From Bifidobacterium breve (lineage in GTDB: Bacteria; Actinomycetota; Thermoleophilia; Miltoncostaeales; Miltoncostaeaceae): 32,884 bases of DNA. The position numbers and the translations under genes are program-made. The DNA is taken from contig CAMAVU010000014.1 in assembly GCA_945861935.1 (NCBI GenBank), positions 1-32,884 of the forward strand, written 5' to 3'. Shown piece by piece: positions 7,239-15,419 of the stretch (position 1 is the first letter of the stretch; each line of letters opens with the position of its first letter). The notes under the pieces were generated by a model, which worked only from the letters and a program-made list of their open reading frames with translations, searched no databases and was not told where the DNA came from.

Positions 7239-8549
7239 ATGAGCAGCGTCACCTTCCGCCCGGTCAGCACCGTCGCGGGCACGATTCCCGTGCCCGCGGA
7301 CAAGTCGATCACCCACCGCGCCCTCCTGCTGGGCCTCCTCTCCGACCGCCCCGTCGTGGTGGAGAACCCGTTGTGCTCGGAGGACACCGAGGCAACGCTC
7401 GCGGCGGTGCGCGCGATGGGGGCGCAGGTGGAGGGTGCGCTCGCAGACGGCCGCGTGGTCATCGGTGGGTGTGGCCTGCGTGGGCTCACGCCACAGCCCG
7501 TGATCGACTGCATGAACGCCGGGACGCTCATGCGTCTGGCCGCGGGGATTCTGGCGGGCCAGCCCGCGGGCGAGCTGACGGTTCTCGACGGCGACGACTC
7601 CCTCCGCCGCCGCCCCATGACGCGCGTGGCGGACCCCCTCTCGGCCATGGGCGCTTCGGTGATCCCTGCCGACGGCGGCACCCCGCCCCTTGCGGTCCGC
7701 CCGGGCGGGCCGCTGCGCGGGATGACCCATGTGCTTCCCATCGCAAGTGCCCAGGTGAAGAGTGCGGTCCTGCTGGCCGGGCTGAATGCGACGGGCGAGA
7801 CCTGGGTGCAGGAGCCCGTACCCTCGCGGGACCACACGGAGCGCATGCTGCGCGCGGCGGGCGTGGATGTAATGGAGCGTGACGGGATGGTGGGGCTGAC
7901 CGGGCCAGTGGCCCGCCTCTCGTTGCCGGACCTCCGCGTTCCGGGTGACTTCTCCTCGGCCGCATTCGCCATCGTGGCCGGTGTGCTGCTCGGCGATCCC
8001 GACGTGTGCGTGACGGGCGTCAACCTGAATCCCCATCGGACGGGTCTGCTCGGGGTCCTGCGGCGCATGGGGGCCGATGTGGTGGTGGAACCGGGCCCGG
8101 ATGTCGCGGGCGAGCCCTGCGGCCGGATCATCGCGCGGCGCCGGGGCGTGCTGCAGGCCACAGAGGTCACCGCCGACGAGGTGCCGTCGATGGTGGATGA
8201 ACTTCCCCTGGTCGGCCTGCTCGGCGCGCTCGCTGCGGGTACCACCGTGGTGAGCGGGGCGGGCGAGTTGAGGGTGAAGGAGAGCGATCGCATCCGGTCC
8301 GTCGTGGAACTGCTCGTGGCAGTGGGTGCCGATGCCGAGGAGCGCGAGGACGGCTTCGTCGTCCGCGGGCGCCCGTCCATTCCGGGCGGCGAGGTGCACT
8401 CCCACGGAGACCACCGGCTGGCCATGCTCGGTGCCCTCGCAGGCCTCGCGAGCGGGTCGGGCGTGACGGTGCACGGGATGGAGGCCGTGGCGGTGTCCTA
8501 TCCGGGCTTCGTGGCGGATCTGGAGTTGCTCGGGGCGGTGGCGGGGTGA
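7239..8549 (+). CDS. aroA: 3-phosphoshikimate 1-carboxyvinyltransferase (EPSP synthase), class II type
   Basis: Transfers enolpyruvyl from PEP to shikimate 3-phosphate, the sixth shikimate step. It has 436 residues. The N-terminal PADKSITHR binds substrate. SAQVKSAVLLAGL, SRDHTERML (RxHxE), NPHRTGLL (NxxR), VKESDRI and HGDHRLAM follow. These motifs match the class II (CP4/Bacillus-like) group rather than the E. coli class I. At the PEP-site loop it reads NAGTLMR, with glycine where the CP4 enzyme has the alanine responsible for glyphosate insensitivity. ATG at 7239 has no Shine-Dalgarno but a TAGCAT box 9 bases upstream, suggesting a leaderless message. It heads aroA-cmk-plsC-der-gpsA, with its TGA inside the GTG start of cmk. 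Confidence 0.96.
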   Translation: MSSVTFRPVSTVAGTIPVPADKSITHRALLLGLLSDRPVVVENPLCSEDTEATLAAVRAMGAQVEGALADGRVVIGGCGLRGLTPQPVIDCMNAGTLMRLAAGILAGQPAGELTVLDGDDSLRRRPMTRVADPLSAMGASVIPADGGTPPLAVRPGGPLRGMTHVLPIASAQVKSAVLLAGLNATGETWVQEPVPSRDHTERMLRAAGVDVMERDGMVGLTGPVARLSLPDLRVPGDFSSAAFAIVAGVLLGDPDVCVTGVNLNPHRTGLLGVLRRMGADVVVEPGPDVAGEPCGRIIARRRGVLQATEVTADEVPSMVDELPLVGLLGALAAGTTVVSGAGELRVKESDRIRSVVELLVAVGADAEEREDGFVVRGRPSIPGGEVHSHGDHRLAMLGALAGLASGSGVTVHGMEAVAVSYPGFVADLELLGAVAG

Positions 8550-9208
8550 TCGTGGCCATTGATGGTCCGGCAGGGGCGGGGAAGAGCACCGTCGCACGCG
8601 CAGTGGCCCGCGCGCTCGGCATCGGGTACCTCGACACCGGAGCCATGTACCGCGCCCTCACGCTTACGGCGCTCCGCAACGGCGTGGCGGCGGATGACGG
8701 ACCTGCGCTCATCGGACTCGCACGCGACAACGCGATCATGCTCACCGACGGCCCGGGAGGCATGCGGGTTGCGGTCTCCGGCGACGACGTCACGGTGGCC
8801 ATCCGCGAGGCCGACGTGACGGAGGCGGTCTCGACGGTGGCGGCGCACCCCGGGGGGCGCGACGAGATGGTGGCGCGCCAGCGCGAGATCATGCGCGACG
8901 GTGACTGGGTGTGCGACGGGCGGGACATCGGCAGTGTCGTGTTCCCCGGAGCGGAGGTGAAGGTGTTCCTCACCGCATCGGTGGATGAACGCGCCCGTCG
9001 GCGCCACGCGGAGATCGTGGGGCGTGGGGAGCAGGTGGACGTACGCGAGGTGCGCGACGAGGTCGAGCGTCGTGACCACGCCGACTCCTCGCGCGCGGCC
9101 AGCCCGCTGGTGGTGGCGGACGGCGCCCGGGTGGTGGACACCACCGGCATGTCGGTGGATGAGGTCGTGGACCGCATTGCAGGCCTGGCACGGGAGGCGG
9201 CAGCGTGA
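8546..9208 (+). CDS. cmk: Cytidylate kinase
   Basis: Phosphorylates CMP and dCMP to the diphosphates using ATP. It has 220 residues. The P-loop GPAGAGKST is at about residues 7-15, YLDTGAMYRALT is the family NMP-binding signature, DGRDIGSVVFPGAEVKVFLTAS is the central motif, and the lid region is ERARRRHAEI followed by RRDHADSSRAASPL, with the arginines that contact the phosphates. The start GTG overlaps the aroA stop as GTGA, and its own stop overlaps plsC the same way. The aroA-cmk pairing is common across bacteria. Confidence 0.96.
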   Translation: MIVAIDGPAGAGKSTVARAVARALGIGYLDTGAMYRALTLTALRNGVAADDGPALIGLARDNAIMLTDGPGGMRVAVSGDDVTVAIREADVTEAVSTVAAHPGGRDEMVARQREIMRDGDWVCDGRDIGSVVFPGAEVKVFLTASVDERARRRHAEIVGRGEQVDVREVRDEVERRDHADSSRAASPLVVADGARVVDTTGMSVDEVVDRIAGLAREAAA

Positions 9209-9915
9209 GCGACGACCCCGCCCCCGGACGGCACGATCGCCTGATCGCACCTGAGTCGGCCGACGATGTGCGGGCCACCTGGTGCTGGTGGTCGTTCGGC
9301 CGCCGCGTGTCCATCATCTACCTCCGCCTCCGGTACCGCATGCGGACTGCACGCGGAAAGGCGAATGTTCCGCGCAGCGGGGCCGTGCTGGTGGTGTCCA
9401 ACCACATGACGGGGAACGATCCCTTCCTCGTCGGATCGGGGATCCCGCGGTGCACGTACTACATGGCCAAGTCCGAGTTGTTCGATCATCGCGTACAGGG
9501 ACGGCTGCTCGGCAGGGTGGGCGCGTTCCCGGTCCGCCGGGGTCAGGCGGACCTCACGGCAATACGCATCGCGAGGGGGCTCCTCGCACGTGGTGAGTGC
9601 GTGGTGATGTTCCCCGAGGGCACCCGGTCCCGTGACGAGCGGCTCCGGAGCCCGTACCCGGGTGCGGCGTTGCTGGGGCTGCCAGATGACGTCACGGTCA
9701 TCCCCGTGGCCATCTGGGGCATCCAGCACCGGCGCGGGCCGGCACGCGTCATCTTCGGGCCGCCCGTGTCGAAGGAGGGCCTCGAGGGCTCGCGCAGCGA
9801 TCGCGCCGGGGAGTTGGCGCTGCGGATGATGGCTGCCATCGCCGACTTGCTTCCCGGGATCGGCGGACCCCGCCAGGAGCCGCCCACTACCCTCGCCATG
9901 ATGGGGGACGAGTGA
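9205..9915 (+). CDS. plsC: 1-acyl-sn-glycerol-3-phosphate acyltransferase
   Basis: Acylates lysophosphatidic acid to phosphatidic acid at the inner membrane face. It has 236 residues. The acyltransferase HX4D motif is NHMTGNDPF (H67, D72). The glycerophosphate-binding block is FPEGTRSRD (F136-D144), followed by VTVIPVAIWG as the third conserved block. The amphipathic stretch around residues 28-44 (WWSFGRRVSIIYLRLRYR) is likely the membrane attachment; no full transmembrane helix is obvious. GTG start, GTGA overlap with cmk and with der. plsC following cmk and preceding der is a known actinobacterial arrangement. It pairs functionally with gpsA two genes on, which makes the glycerol 3-phosphate backbone. 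Confidence 0.92.
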   Translation: MSDDPAPGRHDRLIAPESADDVRATWCWWSFGRRVSIIYLRLRYRMRTARGKANVPRSGAVLVVSNHMTGNDPFLVGSGIPRCTYYMAKSELFDHRVQGRLLGRVGAFPVRRGQADLTAIRIARGLLARGECVVMFPEGTRSRDERLRSPYPGAALLGLPDDVTVIPVAIWGIQHRRGPARVIFGPPVSKEGLEGSRSDRAGELALRMMAAIADLLPGIGGPRQEPPTTLAMMGDE

Positions 9916-11327
9916 CCGGCCACGGGGACATGGGCACCGGGAAGCCCAGGGCGTCGCGCCCCGGCATGCCGGATCGCCCGCTCGGGCGCGAGCGGCACGC
10001 CGCCAGTGGCAGCACCGTGGCCCCGGGCCAGCCGGTTGTCGCCGTGGTCGGCTACCCGAACGTCGGGAAGTCCACGCTCTTCAACCGCCTCACCGGGCGA
10101 CGCGAGGCGGTCGTGGACTCCAAGCCCGGTGCCACTCGCGACCGCCGCCAGGGCGGGGCCGAGTGGAATGGCCGCCAGTTCCAGATCCTCGACACCGGGG
10201 GCATTGACGAGGCGGACGAGTCCACCCTCGCACGTGACATCGCGCGCCAGGCCCTCCGTGCCATCGACGAAGCCGACCTGATCCTGTTCGTCGTGGATGC
10301 CGCGGTGGGAGCGACGCCCGGTGATCTGGAGGTTGCCGAGCGCCTGCGCCGATCACACCGGCCGGTCATCGTGGTGGCGAACAAGTGCGACAACGCCGAT
10401 GCCGAGTTGCGGGCGCAGGACCTGTGGGGACTCGGTCTGGGAGAGGTCGTGACGGTCTCCGCCCTTCATGGGCGCAACATCGGAGACTTCCTCGACCTGA
10501 TCGTGGAGCAGCTTCCCGTGCTGGACGACCCCGGGGACGACGCGCTGGGACGGATGCCTGCCTTCTGCATCCTCGGGCGGCCCAACGTGGGGAAGAGCTC
10601 GATCCTGAACGCCCTCCTGGGCGAGGAGCGCATGATCGTTCAGGACATGCCGGGAACCACCCGCGATCCCGTTGACACCATCATCGAGTGGGGCGACCGG
10701 GAGATCGTGCTCATCGACACGGCCGGCCTGCGGCGGCGCGGGCGCATGCGCGAGCGGGTCGAGGTGTACAGCCAGCAGAGGGCTCTCGATGCTGCGGCGC
10801 GCTCCGACGTGGCCATTGTGGTGGCCGATGCCGCCGAGGGGATCACCGAGGCCGACCTGGCCGCGTGCGACGAGGCCGCCCAGAATCACTGCGCCACGAT
10901 GATCGCGCTCAACAAGTGGGACCTTGCCCGCCCCGATCTGGCCGACCTGGCTGGGCGGGTGCGGCGCAAGAGCCGTCAGCATCCACCCATCGTCGCGTGC
11001 TCAGCCATCACCGGCGAGGGGCTCGACCGCATCATCCCGGCAGCGCTGCGTCTGTACGAGAAGAGCCACACCCGGCTGTCCACGCACGACCTGAACACCG
11101 CGCTGCGCGCTCTCGCCGAGGAGCGGCCCGGGCCGCGGAAGGGGAAGCAGCGTCTCTCGATGCGCTTCCTGGTGCAGACGGGAGTGGGTCCGCCGGTTTT
11201 CCGGATGGAGGTGAACGACCGGTCGCTGATGACCCGCGACTACGGCTTCTGGATCGAGAACAGGCTGCGTGATCGGTTCGGCCTCGCGGGGGTGCCCGTG
11301 GATATCGAGGTGAGGAGCCGGCGGTGA
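9912..11327 (+). CDS. der: GTPase Der (EngA), double G-domain ribosome assembly factor
   Basis: Essential GTPase acting in 50S subunit maturation, 471 residues. The first G domain has GYPNVGKST, DTGGI and NKCD. The second has GRPNVGKSS, DTAGL and NKWD, with MPGTTRDP as the switch I threonine region. A C-terminal KH-like domain ends MEVNDRSLMTRDYGFWIENRLRDRFG. About 40 basic, low-complexity residues precede the first G domain. They follow from the GTG at 9912 that overlaps the plsC stop; a start at ATG 9930 is possible. Translationally coupled on both sides by GTGA. Confidence 0.96.
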   Translation: MTGHGDMGTGKPRASRPGMPDRPLGRERHAASGSTVAPGQPVVAVVGYPNVGKSTLFNRLTGRREAVVDSKPGATRDRRQGGAEWNGRQFQILDTGGIDEADESTLARDIARQALRAIDEADLILFVVDAAVGATPGDLEVAERLRRSHRPVIVVANKCDNADAELRAQDLWGLGLGEVVTVSALHGRNIGDFLDLIVEQLPVLDDPGDDALGRMPAFCILGRPNVGKSSILNALLGEERMIVQDMPGTTRDPVDTIIEWGDREIVLIDTAGLRRRGRMRERVEVYSQQRALDAAARSDVAIVVADAAEGITEADLAACDEAAQNHCATMIALNKWDLARPDLADLAGRVRRKSRQHPPIVACSAITGEGLDRIIPAALRLYEKSHTRLSTHDLNTALRALAEERPGPRKGKQRLSMRFLVQTGVGPPVFRMEVNDRSLMTRDYGFWIENRLRDRFGLAGVPVDIEVRSRR

Positions 11328-12319
11328 GCGACCTGGTGGTAGTGGGCGCGGGTGCGTGGGGGTGCACCTTCGCGCGCACCGCCGCGCATGCCGGGGCACG
11401 GGTGACACTCGCCTGTCGCACTCAGGAGCAGGCCGCTGTGTTGCAGGGGACCCGCCACGACTCCGTTCACCTGGGCGCCGTCGCCCTCCCGCAGGAGGTG
11501 CGGGTGACGCATCTCGCCGACCCCGGCGCGCTTGACGGGGCCTCGATCGTCGTCATCGCGCTCCCGAGCCGGGCGGTGGGTGACGAGGCTGCCTCCATCG
11601 CCGCGCGCATGCCGGATGGCGCAGGGCTGCTCTCCCTCACGAAGGGCCTCGAGCCCGGGACCGGTCGCGTGCTCTCCGAGGTCTGGGCCGATGTGCTCCC
11701 ACCCGGCACGCCGTTTGCCGTGCTCTCAGGCCCCAATCACGCCGAGGAGATCGCCGCCGGCCAGCCCGCGGCCGCGGTGGTGAGCGGTGACCCCGCACTG
11801 TCCCGCAGTGTTCAGGACGCGGTTGCCGGACCATCGTTCCGTATCTACCTCAACGACGACCTGGTGGGCGTGGAACTGTGCGGCGCCGCCAAGAACGTCA
11901 TCGCGCTCGCGGCAGGGATGTCCGACGGCCTCGGCTTCGGCGACAACGCCAAGGCGGCGCTCATCACCCGTGGCCTCGCCGAGATGAGCCGGCTCGGGGC
12001 GGCGGCCGGTGCGCGAGATGCAACCTTCCGGGGCCTCGCCGGCATGGGCGATCTGATCGCCACGTGCACGAGCATGCACAGCCGTAACCGGCGGGCCGGC
12101 GAGTTGCTCGCGCGCGGTGTGCCCGCCGACGAGGTCGAGCACGAGGTCGGGCAGGTGGTCGAGGGGATCGCGACGGTGCGGGCCCTGCTGGCCCGTGCCC
12201 AGGCCGCCGATGTGGAGTTGCCGATCTCCGAGCAGGTGGCGGCTGCCGCATTCGGTGGGCGCCCGCCCGCCGAATGCCTGCGCCATCTCATGAACCGAGC
12301 CCCCGCGGCTGAGGTGTGA
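11324..12319 (+). CDS. gpsA: NAD(P)-dependent glycerol-3-phosphate dehydrogenase
   Basis: Reduces dihydroxyacetone phosphate to sn-glycerol 3-phosphate for phospholipid synthesis. It has 331 residues. The N-terminal Rossmann motif is VVGAGAWGCTFART (GxGxWG). LTKGLEPGTGRVLSEV and LSGPNHAEEIAAGQPAAAV follow, and the catalytic lysine lies in ELCGAAKNVIALAAG. GLGFGDNAKAALITRGLAEM, GLAGMGDLIATCTSMHSRNRRAG and the C-terminal helical domain complete the family pattern. Last gene of the aroA operon; its GTG start overlaps the der stop. The der-gpsA order is widely conserved. Together with plsC it gives this operon two consecutive glycerolipid steps. Confidence 0.96.
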   Translation: MSDLVVVGAGAWGCTFARTAAHAGARVTLACRTQEQAAVLQGTRHDSVHLGAVALPQEVRVTHLADPGALDGASIVVIALPSRAVGDEAASIAARMPDGAGLLSLTKGLEPGTGRVLSEVWADVLPPGTPFAVLSGPNHAEEIAAGQPAAAVVSGDPALSRSVQDAVAGPSFRIYLNDDLVGVELCGAAKNVIALAAGMSDGLGFGDNAKAALITRGLAEMSRLGAAAGARDATFRGLAGMGDLIATCTSMHSRNRRAGELLARGVPADEVEHEVGQVVEGIATVRALLARAQAADVELPISEQVAAAAFGGRPPAECLRHLMNRAPAAEV

Positions 12320-12424
12320 CGGGCGCGTGCATCGTCTGAACCGAATCTTTACCCGCCCGTTGCTGCGGTCGCGCCGGAGGGTTCTAGCGTTCCCGGTATC
12401 GAACGCGCACGGAGGTTGTCGTTG
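12320..12424 (+). promoter_or_regulatory. Intergenic region with promoter of the DUF3352 lipoprotein
   Basis: A TAGCGT box (12385-12390) lies 34 bases before the ATG and GGAGG (12411-12415) lies 9 bases before it, so this is a promoter with a conventional leader. A -35-like TTGCTG (12360-12365) has a long 19-base spacer. Just after gpsA, ACGGGCG (12319-12325) pairs with CGCCCGT (12354-12360) around a 28-base loop. With no T-tract behind it, this is a doubtful terminator. Confidence 0.4.
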
Positions 12425-14098
12425 ATGAGCACGTCTGCGCCGGCCCACCGCCTGCGGCGCCGGATCATCCCGGTCGTCGCGCTGGCCGCAGCGGGGTCCA
12501 TAGGAGGGGTCGTCGCCCTGTCGGGGTGCGGCAGCAGCGCCTCCGCCGGTTCGGCACCCGCATCCATCGCCGGTTACATCCCCGCCCGCAGCCCGCTGTA
12601 CATCCAGATCTCCACGGACACCTCCGGGGCACAGTGGGCCAACCTCACCCGTCTGGCCACGCTCTTCCCGGGGTTCGGAGAGATCCAGGCGGAAATCGAG
12701 ACCACGCTGGCCGGTGAGGGAGTGGATTGGGACACGGACCTGAAGCCACTGCTCGGCGATGCCGCGGCGATTGCCCTCACGGAGATCACCGACATGACGT
12801 CGGCGCCGCTCGCGGACGGCGGGGGCGCTGTGCGCGCGGCGCCGGCGGAGGCCGCCGGGTTAGCGCTGGTCGCCGTGCTGCAGATCGCCCCGGGGAAGGC
12901 GGATGACGTCGAGGCGCTCCTCGCGGCGGGCCCGGGCGGTATGGAGAAGACCGGCACGAGGGACGGTGCCGTGATGTACGGGGACGTCACGGCGGGGGTG
13001 CATGCGGCTGTCACCGAAGAGTCGCTGGTCGCCGGGCCGTCGATCGCCGCGGTGACGGCGGCGCTCGACGCCCATGCGGCCGGGGGGGATGCGGCCTTGT
13101 CCGGCGTGGTCCGTTTCAACGAGGCGCTGGCGCTGCTCCCTGACGATGTGTTCGCCCTGGCCTATGTGAACCTCGATGAGGCGGGTAAGGCCGCGAAGGA
13201 GATGGTCCCGCAGGTCGGCACCCTGGCGGACGGTCAGATGGGCGGCGCTGCCGCGATGTCGGTGACGGCCGAGCCCGACGGACTGCGCATCAAGGCGGTG
13301 CTGCTGGATGCCCCGCTCGCGATCGATCTGAAGCCCTTCACTCCGTCCCTGGTGGCGCAGGCCCCTGCCGATACCGTGGCCTTCCTCGGCTTCAGCCGTC
13401 TGGACGACATCGTGGCGGCGGTGGTCTCCGGGGCATCGACCGGCGGGTCGGACGGGACCCGGACGCAGATTGGCGCCATCACGGGCCAGTTACCCGCGCT
13501 GCTGGGCGTGAGTGAGGCCGGCCTGAGCAACCTCGCAGGCGGTGAGCAGGCGGTGGTGGTGACGGATGCCCGCCCGACGCCGGGCGTGGCGCTGGCGCTC
13601 ACCGTGGTCGATGGGCCGCAGGCCGCGACGAGCCTGACGGCGCTTGCGACGTCGGTGCCCGCACTGGCCCGGCAGGTCGGGGTCGGCACGCTGGCGATTG
13701 GCACGGCCACCCCGTTCTCCGAGTCGGGGGTGACGGGGCAGGTGATCCCGGTCGGCGACTCGGGATGGTCGGTGGCGTGGGGGGTGCGGGGTAATCTGGC
13801 CGCCATCGGCAGCGGCGCCGGCACCGTGGCAGATGTGCTCGCGCCCCGTTCCCGGGCGCAGTCGCTCGCCGGGACCGCAGGGTTCACGGCGGCGACACAG
13901 GGCATGCCGGACACGGTGACGGCCCTCGCGTATGTGGACATGCGGAAGGTCATGACCCTGCTGGCGGCCAACGGTGTGTTCACGGGGGCAGACGGCGCCC
14001 GTGTCCGGGCCAACCTGGCGCCATTCACGCGGATCGCTGCATGGAGCACCGCTGGCGCCACACCCACGGTCGAGGTGGTCGTCGGGATCGGCCGATAG
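12425..14098 (+). CDS. Putative lipoprotein, DUF3352-like
   Basis: A 557-residue exported protein of unknown function. A basic N-terminus (HRLRRR), a hydrophobic stretch and the lipobox LSGC with C35 predict lipid anchoring outside the membrane. The mature part is rich in alanine, glycine and valine. A strand motif recurs at about residues 56 (SPLYIQISTD), 240 (DDVFALAYVNLDE), 316 (DTVAFLGFSRLDD) and 496 (DTVTALAYVDMRK). This repeated pattern fits the DUF3352 family found in Actinomycetota and Cyanobacteria, whose role is unknown; the match is from memory of the family. ATG at 12425 is chosen for the GGAGG 9 bases upstream; TTG 12416 would touch the ribosome-binding site. It stands alone between gpsA and a strong terminator. 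Confidence 0.72.
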   Translation: MSTSAPAHRLRRRIIPVVALAAAGSIGGVVALSGCGSSASAGSAPASIAGYIPARSPLYIQISTDTSGAQWANLTRLATLFPGFGEIQAEIETTLAGEGVDWDTDLKPLLGDAAAIALTEITDMTSAPLADGGGAVRAAPAEAAGLALVAVLQIAPGKADDVEALLAAGPGGMEKTGTRDGAVMYGDVTAGVHAAVTEESLVAGPSIAAVTAALDAHAAGGDAALSGVVRFNEALALLPDDVFALAYVNLDEAGKAAKEMVPQVGTLADGQMGGAAAMSVTAEPDGLRIKAVLLDAPLAIDLKPFTPSLVAQAPADTVAFLGFSRLDDIVAAVVSGASTGGSDGTRTQIGAITGQLPALLGVSEAGLSNLAGGEQAVVVTDARPTPGVALALTVVDGPQAATSLTALATSVPALARQVGVGTLAIGTATPFSESGVTGQVIPVGDSGWSVAWGVRGNLAAIGSGAGTVADVLAPRSRAQSLAGTAGFTAATQGMPDTVTALAYVDMRKVMTLLAANGVFTGADGARVRANLAPFTRIAAWSTAGATPTVEVVVGIGR

Positions 14099-14126
14099 CG
14101 CCGCCGCATCCATCCCGAGCGCCGCA

Positions 14127-14152
14127 CGGGCGCCCCGGTGGTGGGGCGCCCG
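14127..14152 (+). terminator. Rho-independent-type hairpin after the lipoprotein gene
   Basis: A perfect 10-bp stem pairs CGGGCGCCCC (14127-14136) with GGGGCGCCCG (14143-14152) around the loop GGTGGT. It is followed by ATTCGTTT, a weak T-rich tail. It lies 29 bases after the DUF3352 stop and upstream of the metK promoter, where a terminator is expected. Confidence 0.75.
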
Positions 14153-14212
14153 ATTCGTTTCGTGGCAGGACCGTTGGTAGGGTGCCCCGCTGGAAACGAG
14201 TCAAGGAGCCGG
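14153..14212 (+). promoter_or_regulatory. metK promoter and ribosome-binding site
   Basis: TAGGGT (14178-14183) is a likely -10 box, with TTCGTT (14154-14159) 18 bases upstream as a weak -35. AAGGAG (14203-14208) is a good Shine-Dalgarno 4 bases before the ATG at 14213. The leader is only about 25 bases, too short for a SAM riboswitch. Confidence 0.5.
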
Positions 14213-15388
14213 ATGAGCGAGTACCTGTTCACCTCGGAGTCGGTCACCGAGGGCCATCCCGACAAGATCGCCGACCAGATCTCGGACGGCGTCCTCGACG
14301 CGATGCTTGCGCAGGACCCGATGTCGCGGGTGGCATGCGAGACGCTCATCACGACCGGGCAGGTGATGGTGGCCGGGGAGGTCACCACGACGGCGCAGGT
14401 GGACATCCCGGGCATCGTCCGCGAGACCGTCGCCCGCATCGGCTACGTGAACTCGCGGGACGGCTTCGACGCCTACTCATGCGGCGTGTCGGTGGCGCTT
14501 GACCGGCAGAGCCCGGACATCGCGCAGGGCGTGGACACCGCGTTCGAGAAGCGCGCCCACGGCGACGAGGATCGCTACGACGAGCAGGGTGCTGGCGACC
14601 AGGGGCTGATGTTCGGCTTCGCGTGCGACGAGACGCCCGTGCTGATGCCGCTGCCAATCGTGCTGGCGCACCGTATCGCCGAGCGCCTGGCAGCCATGCG
14701 CCGCTCGACCATGCCGTTCCTCCTGCCCGATGGCAAGTCACAGGTGAGTGTCCGCTACGACGGCACCACCCCGGTGGGCGTGGACGCGGTGGTGGTGTCC
14801 AGTCAGCACGTCGCGGACGTCTCGCAGGAGCTCCTGCACGAGGAGATCATCCGCGATGTCGTGCGGCCGGTGCTCGACGACTTCGGCGTCTGGAACGACG
14901 ACATCACGTTCTTCATCAACCCGACCGGGCGCTTCGTCGTGGGCGGCCCCATGGGTGACTGCGGGCTGACGGGGCGCAAGATCATCGTGGATACCTACGG
15001 GGGGATGGCCCGTCACGGCGGCGGTGCCTTCTCGGGTAAGGACCCGTCGAAGGTGGACCGCTCGGCGGCGTATGCGGCCCGGTGGGTCGCGAAGAACGTG
15101 GTGGCCGCCGGCCTCGCCCGCCGGGCCGAGGTGCAGGTGGCCTATGCCATCGGCGTGGCGCATCCGGTCTCGGTCAACGTGCAGGCGTTCGGCACGGAGA
15201 CGCGCCCCGAGGACGAGATCCTCAGATGGATCATGGAGAAGTTCGACCTGCGACCCGGCGCGATCATTGACCGGCTCGACCTGCGACGGCCCATCTACCA
15301 GCGCACGGCTGCCTACGGCCACTTCGGCCGCACCGAACCTGAGTTCACCTGGGAGAACACGGACATCGGGGACGAGCAGGCTGGCTGA
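14213..15388 (+). CDS. metK: S-adenosylmethionine synthetase
   Basis: Makes S-adenosylmethionine from methionine and ATP. It has 391 residues, the normal length. Signature blocks are [20 protein letters not shown] at the N-terminus, the [10 protein letters not shown] hexapeptide-containing motif, [32 protein letters not shown], and the glycine-rich [20 protein letters not shown] phosphate loop. The ATG at 14213 has AAGGAG 4 bases upstream and matches the family start ([11 protein letters not shown]). priA follows within 31 bases, so the two are probably cotranscribed; metK-priA adjacency is common in Actinomycetota. Confidence 0.97.
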   Translation: MSEYLFTSESVTEGHPDKIADQISDGVLDAMLAQDPMSRVACETLITTGQVMVAGEVTTTAQVDIPGIVRETVARIGYVNSRDGFDAYSCGVSVALDRQSPDIAQGVDTAFEKRAHGDEDRYDEQGAGDQGLMFGFACDETPVLMPLPIVLAHRIAERLAAMRRSTMPFLLPDGKSQVSVRYDGTTPVGVDAVVVSSQHVADVSQELLHEEIIRDVVRPVLDDFGVWNDDITFFINPTGRFVVGGPMGDCGLTGRKIIVDTYGGMARHGGGAFSGKDPSKVDRSAAYAARWVAKNVVAAGLARRAEVQVAYAIGVAHPVSVNVQAFGTETRPEDEILRWIMEKFDLRPGAIIDRLDLRRPIYQRTAAYGHFGRTEPEFTWENTDIGDEQAG

Positions 15389-15419
15389 TCCGGCGAACGG
15401 GGGAGCGACCGCTCAGGTC

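Noticed and set aside
12319-12360. Intrinsic terminator after gpsA
   Set aside because: A 7-bp stem with a 28-base loop and no T-tract is not convincing; termination may be Rho-dependent.
14099-14212. SAM riboswitch upstream of metK
   Set aside because: After the terminator hairpin only about 60 bases remain and no SAM-I/II/IV-like pairing is seen; the predicted leader is about 25 bases.
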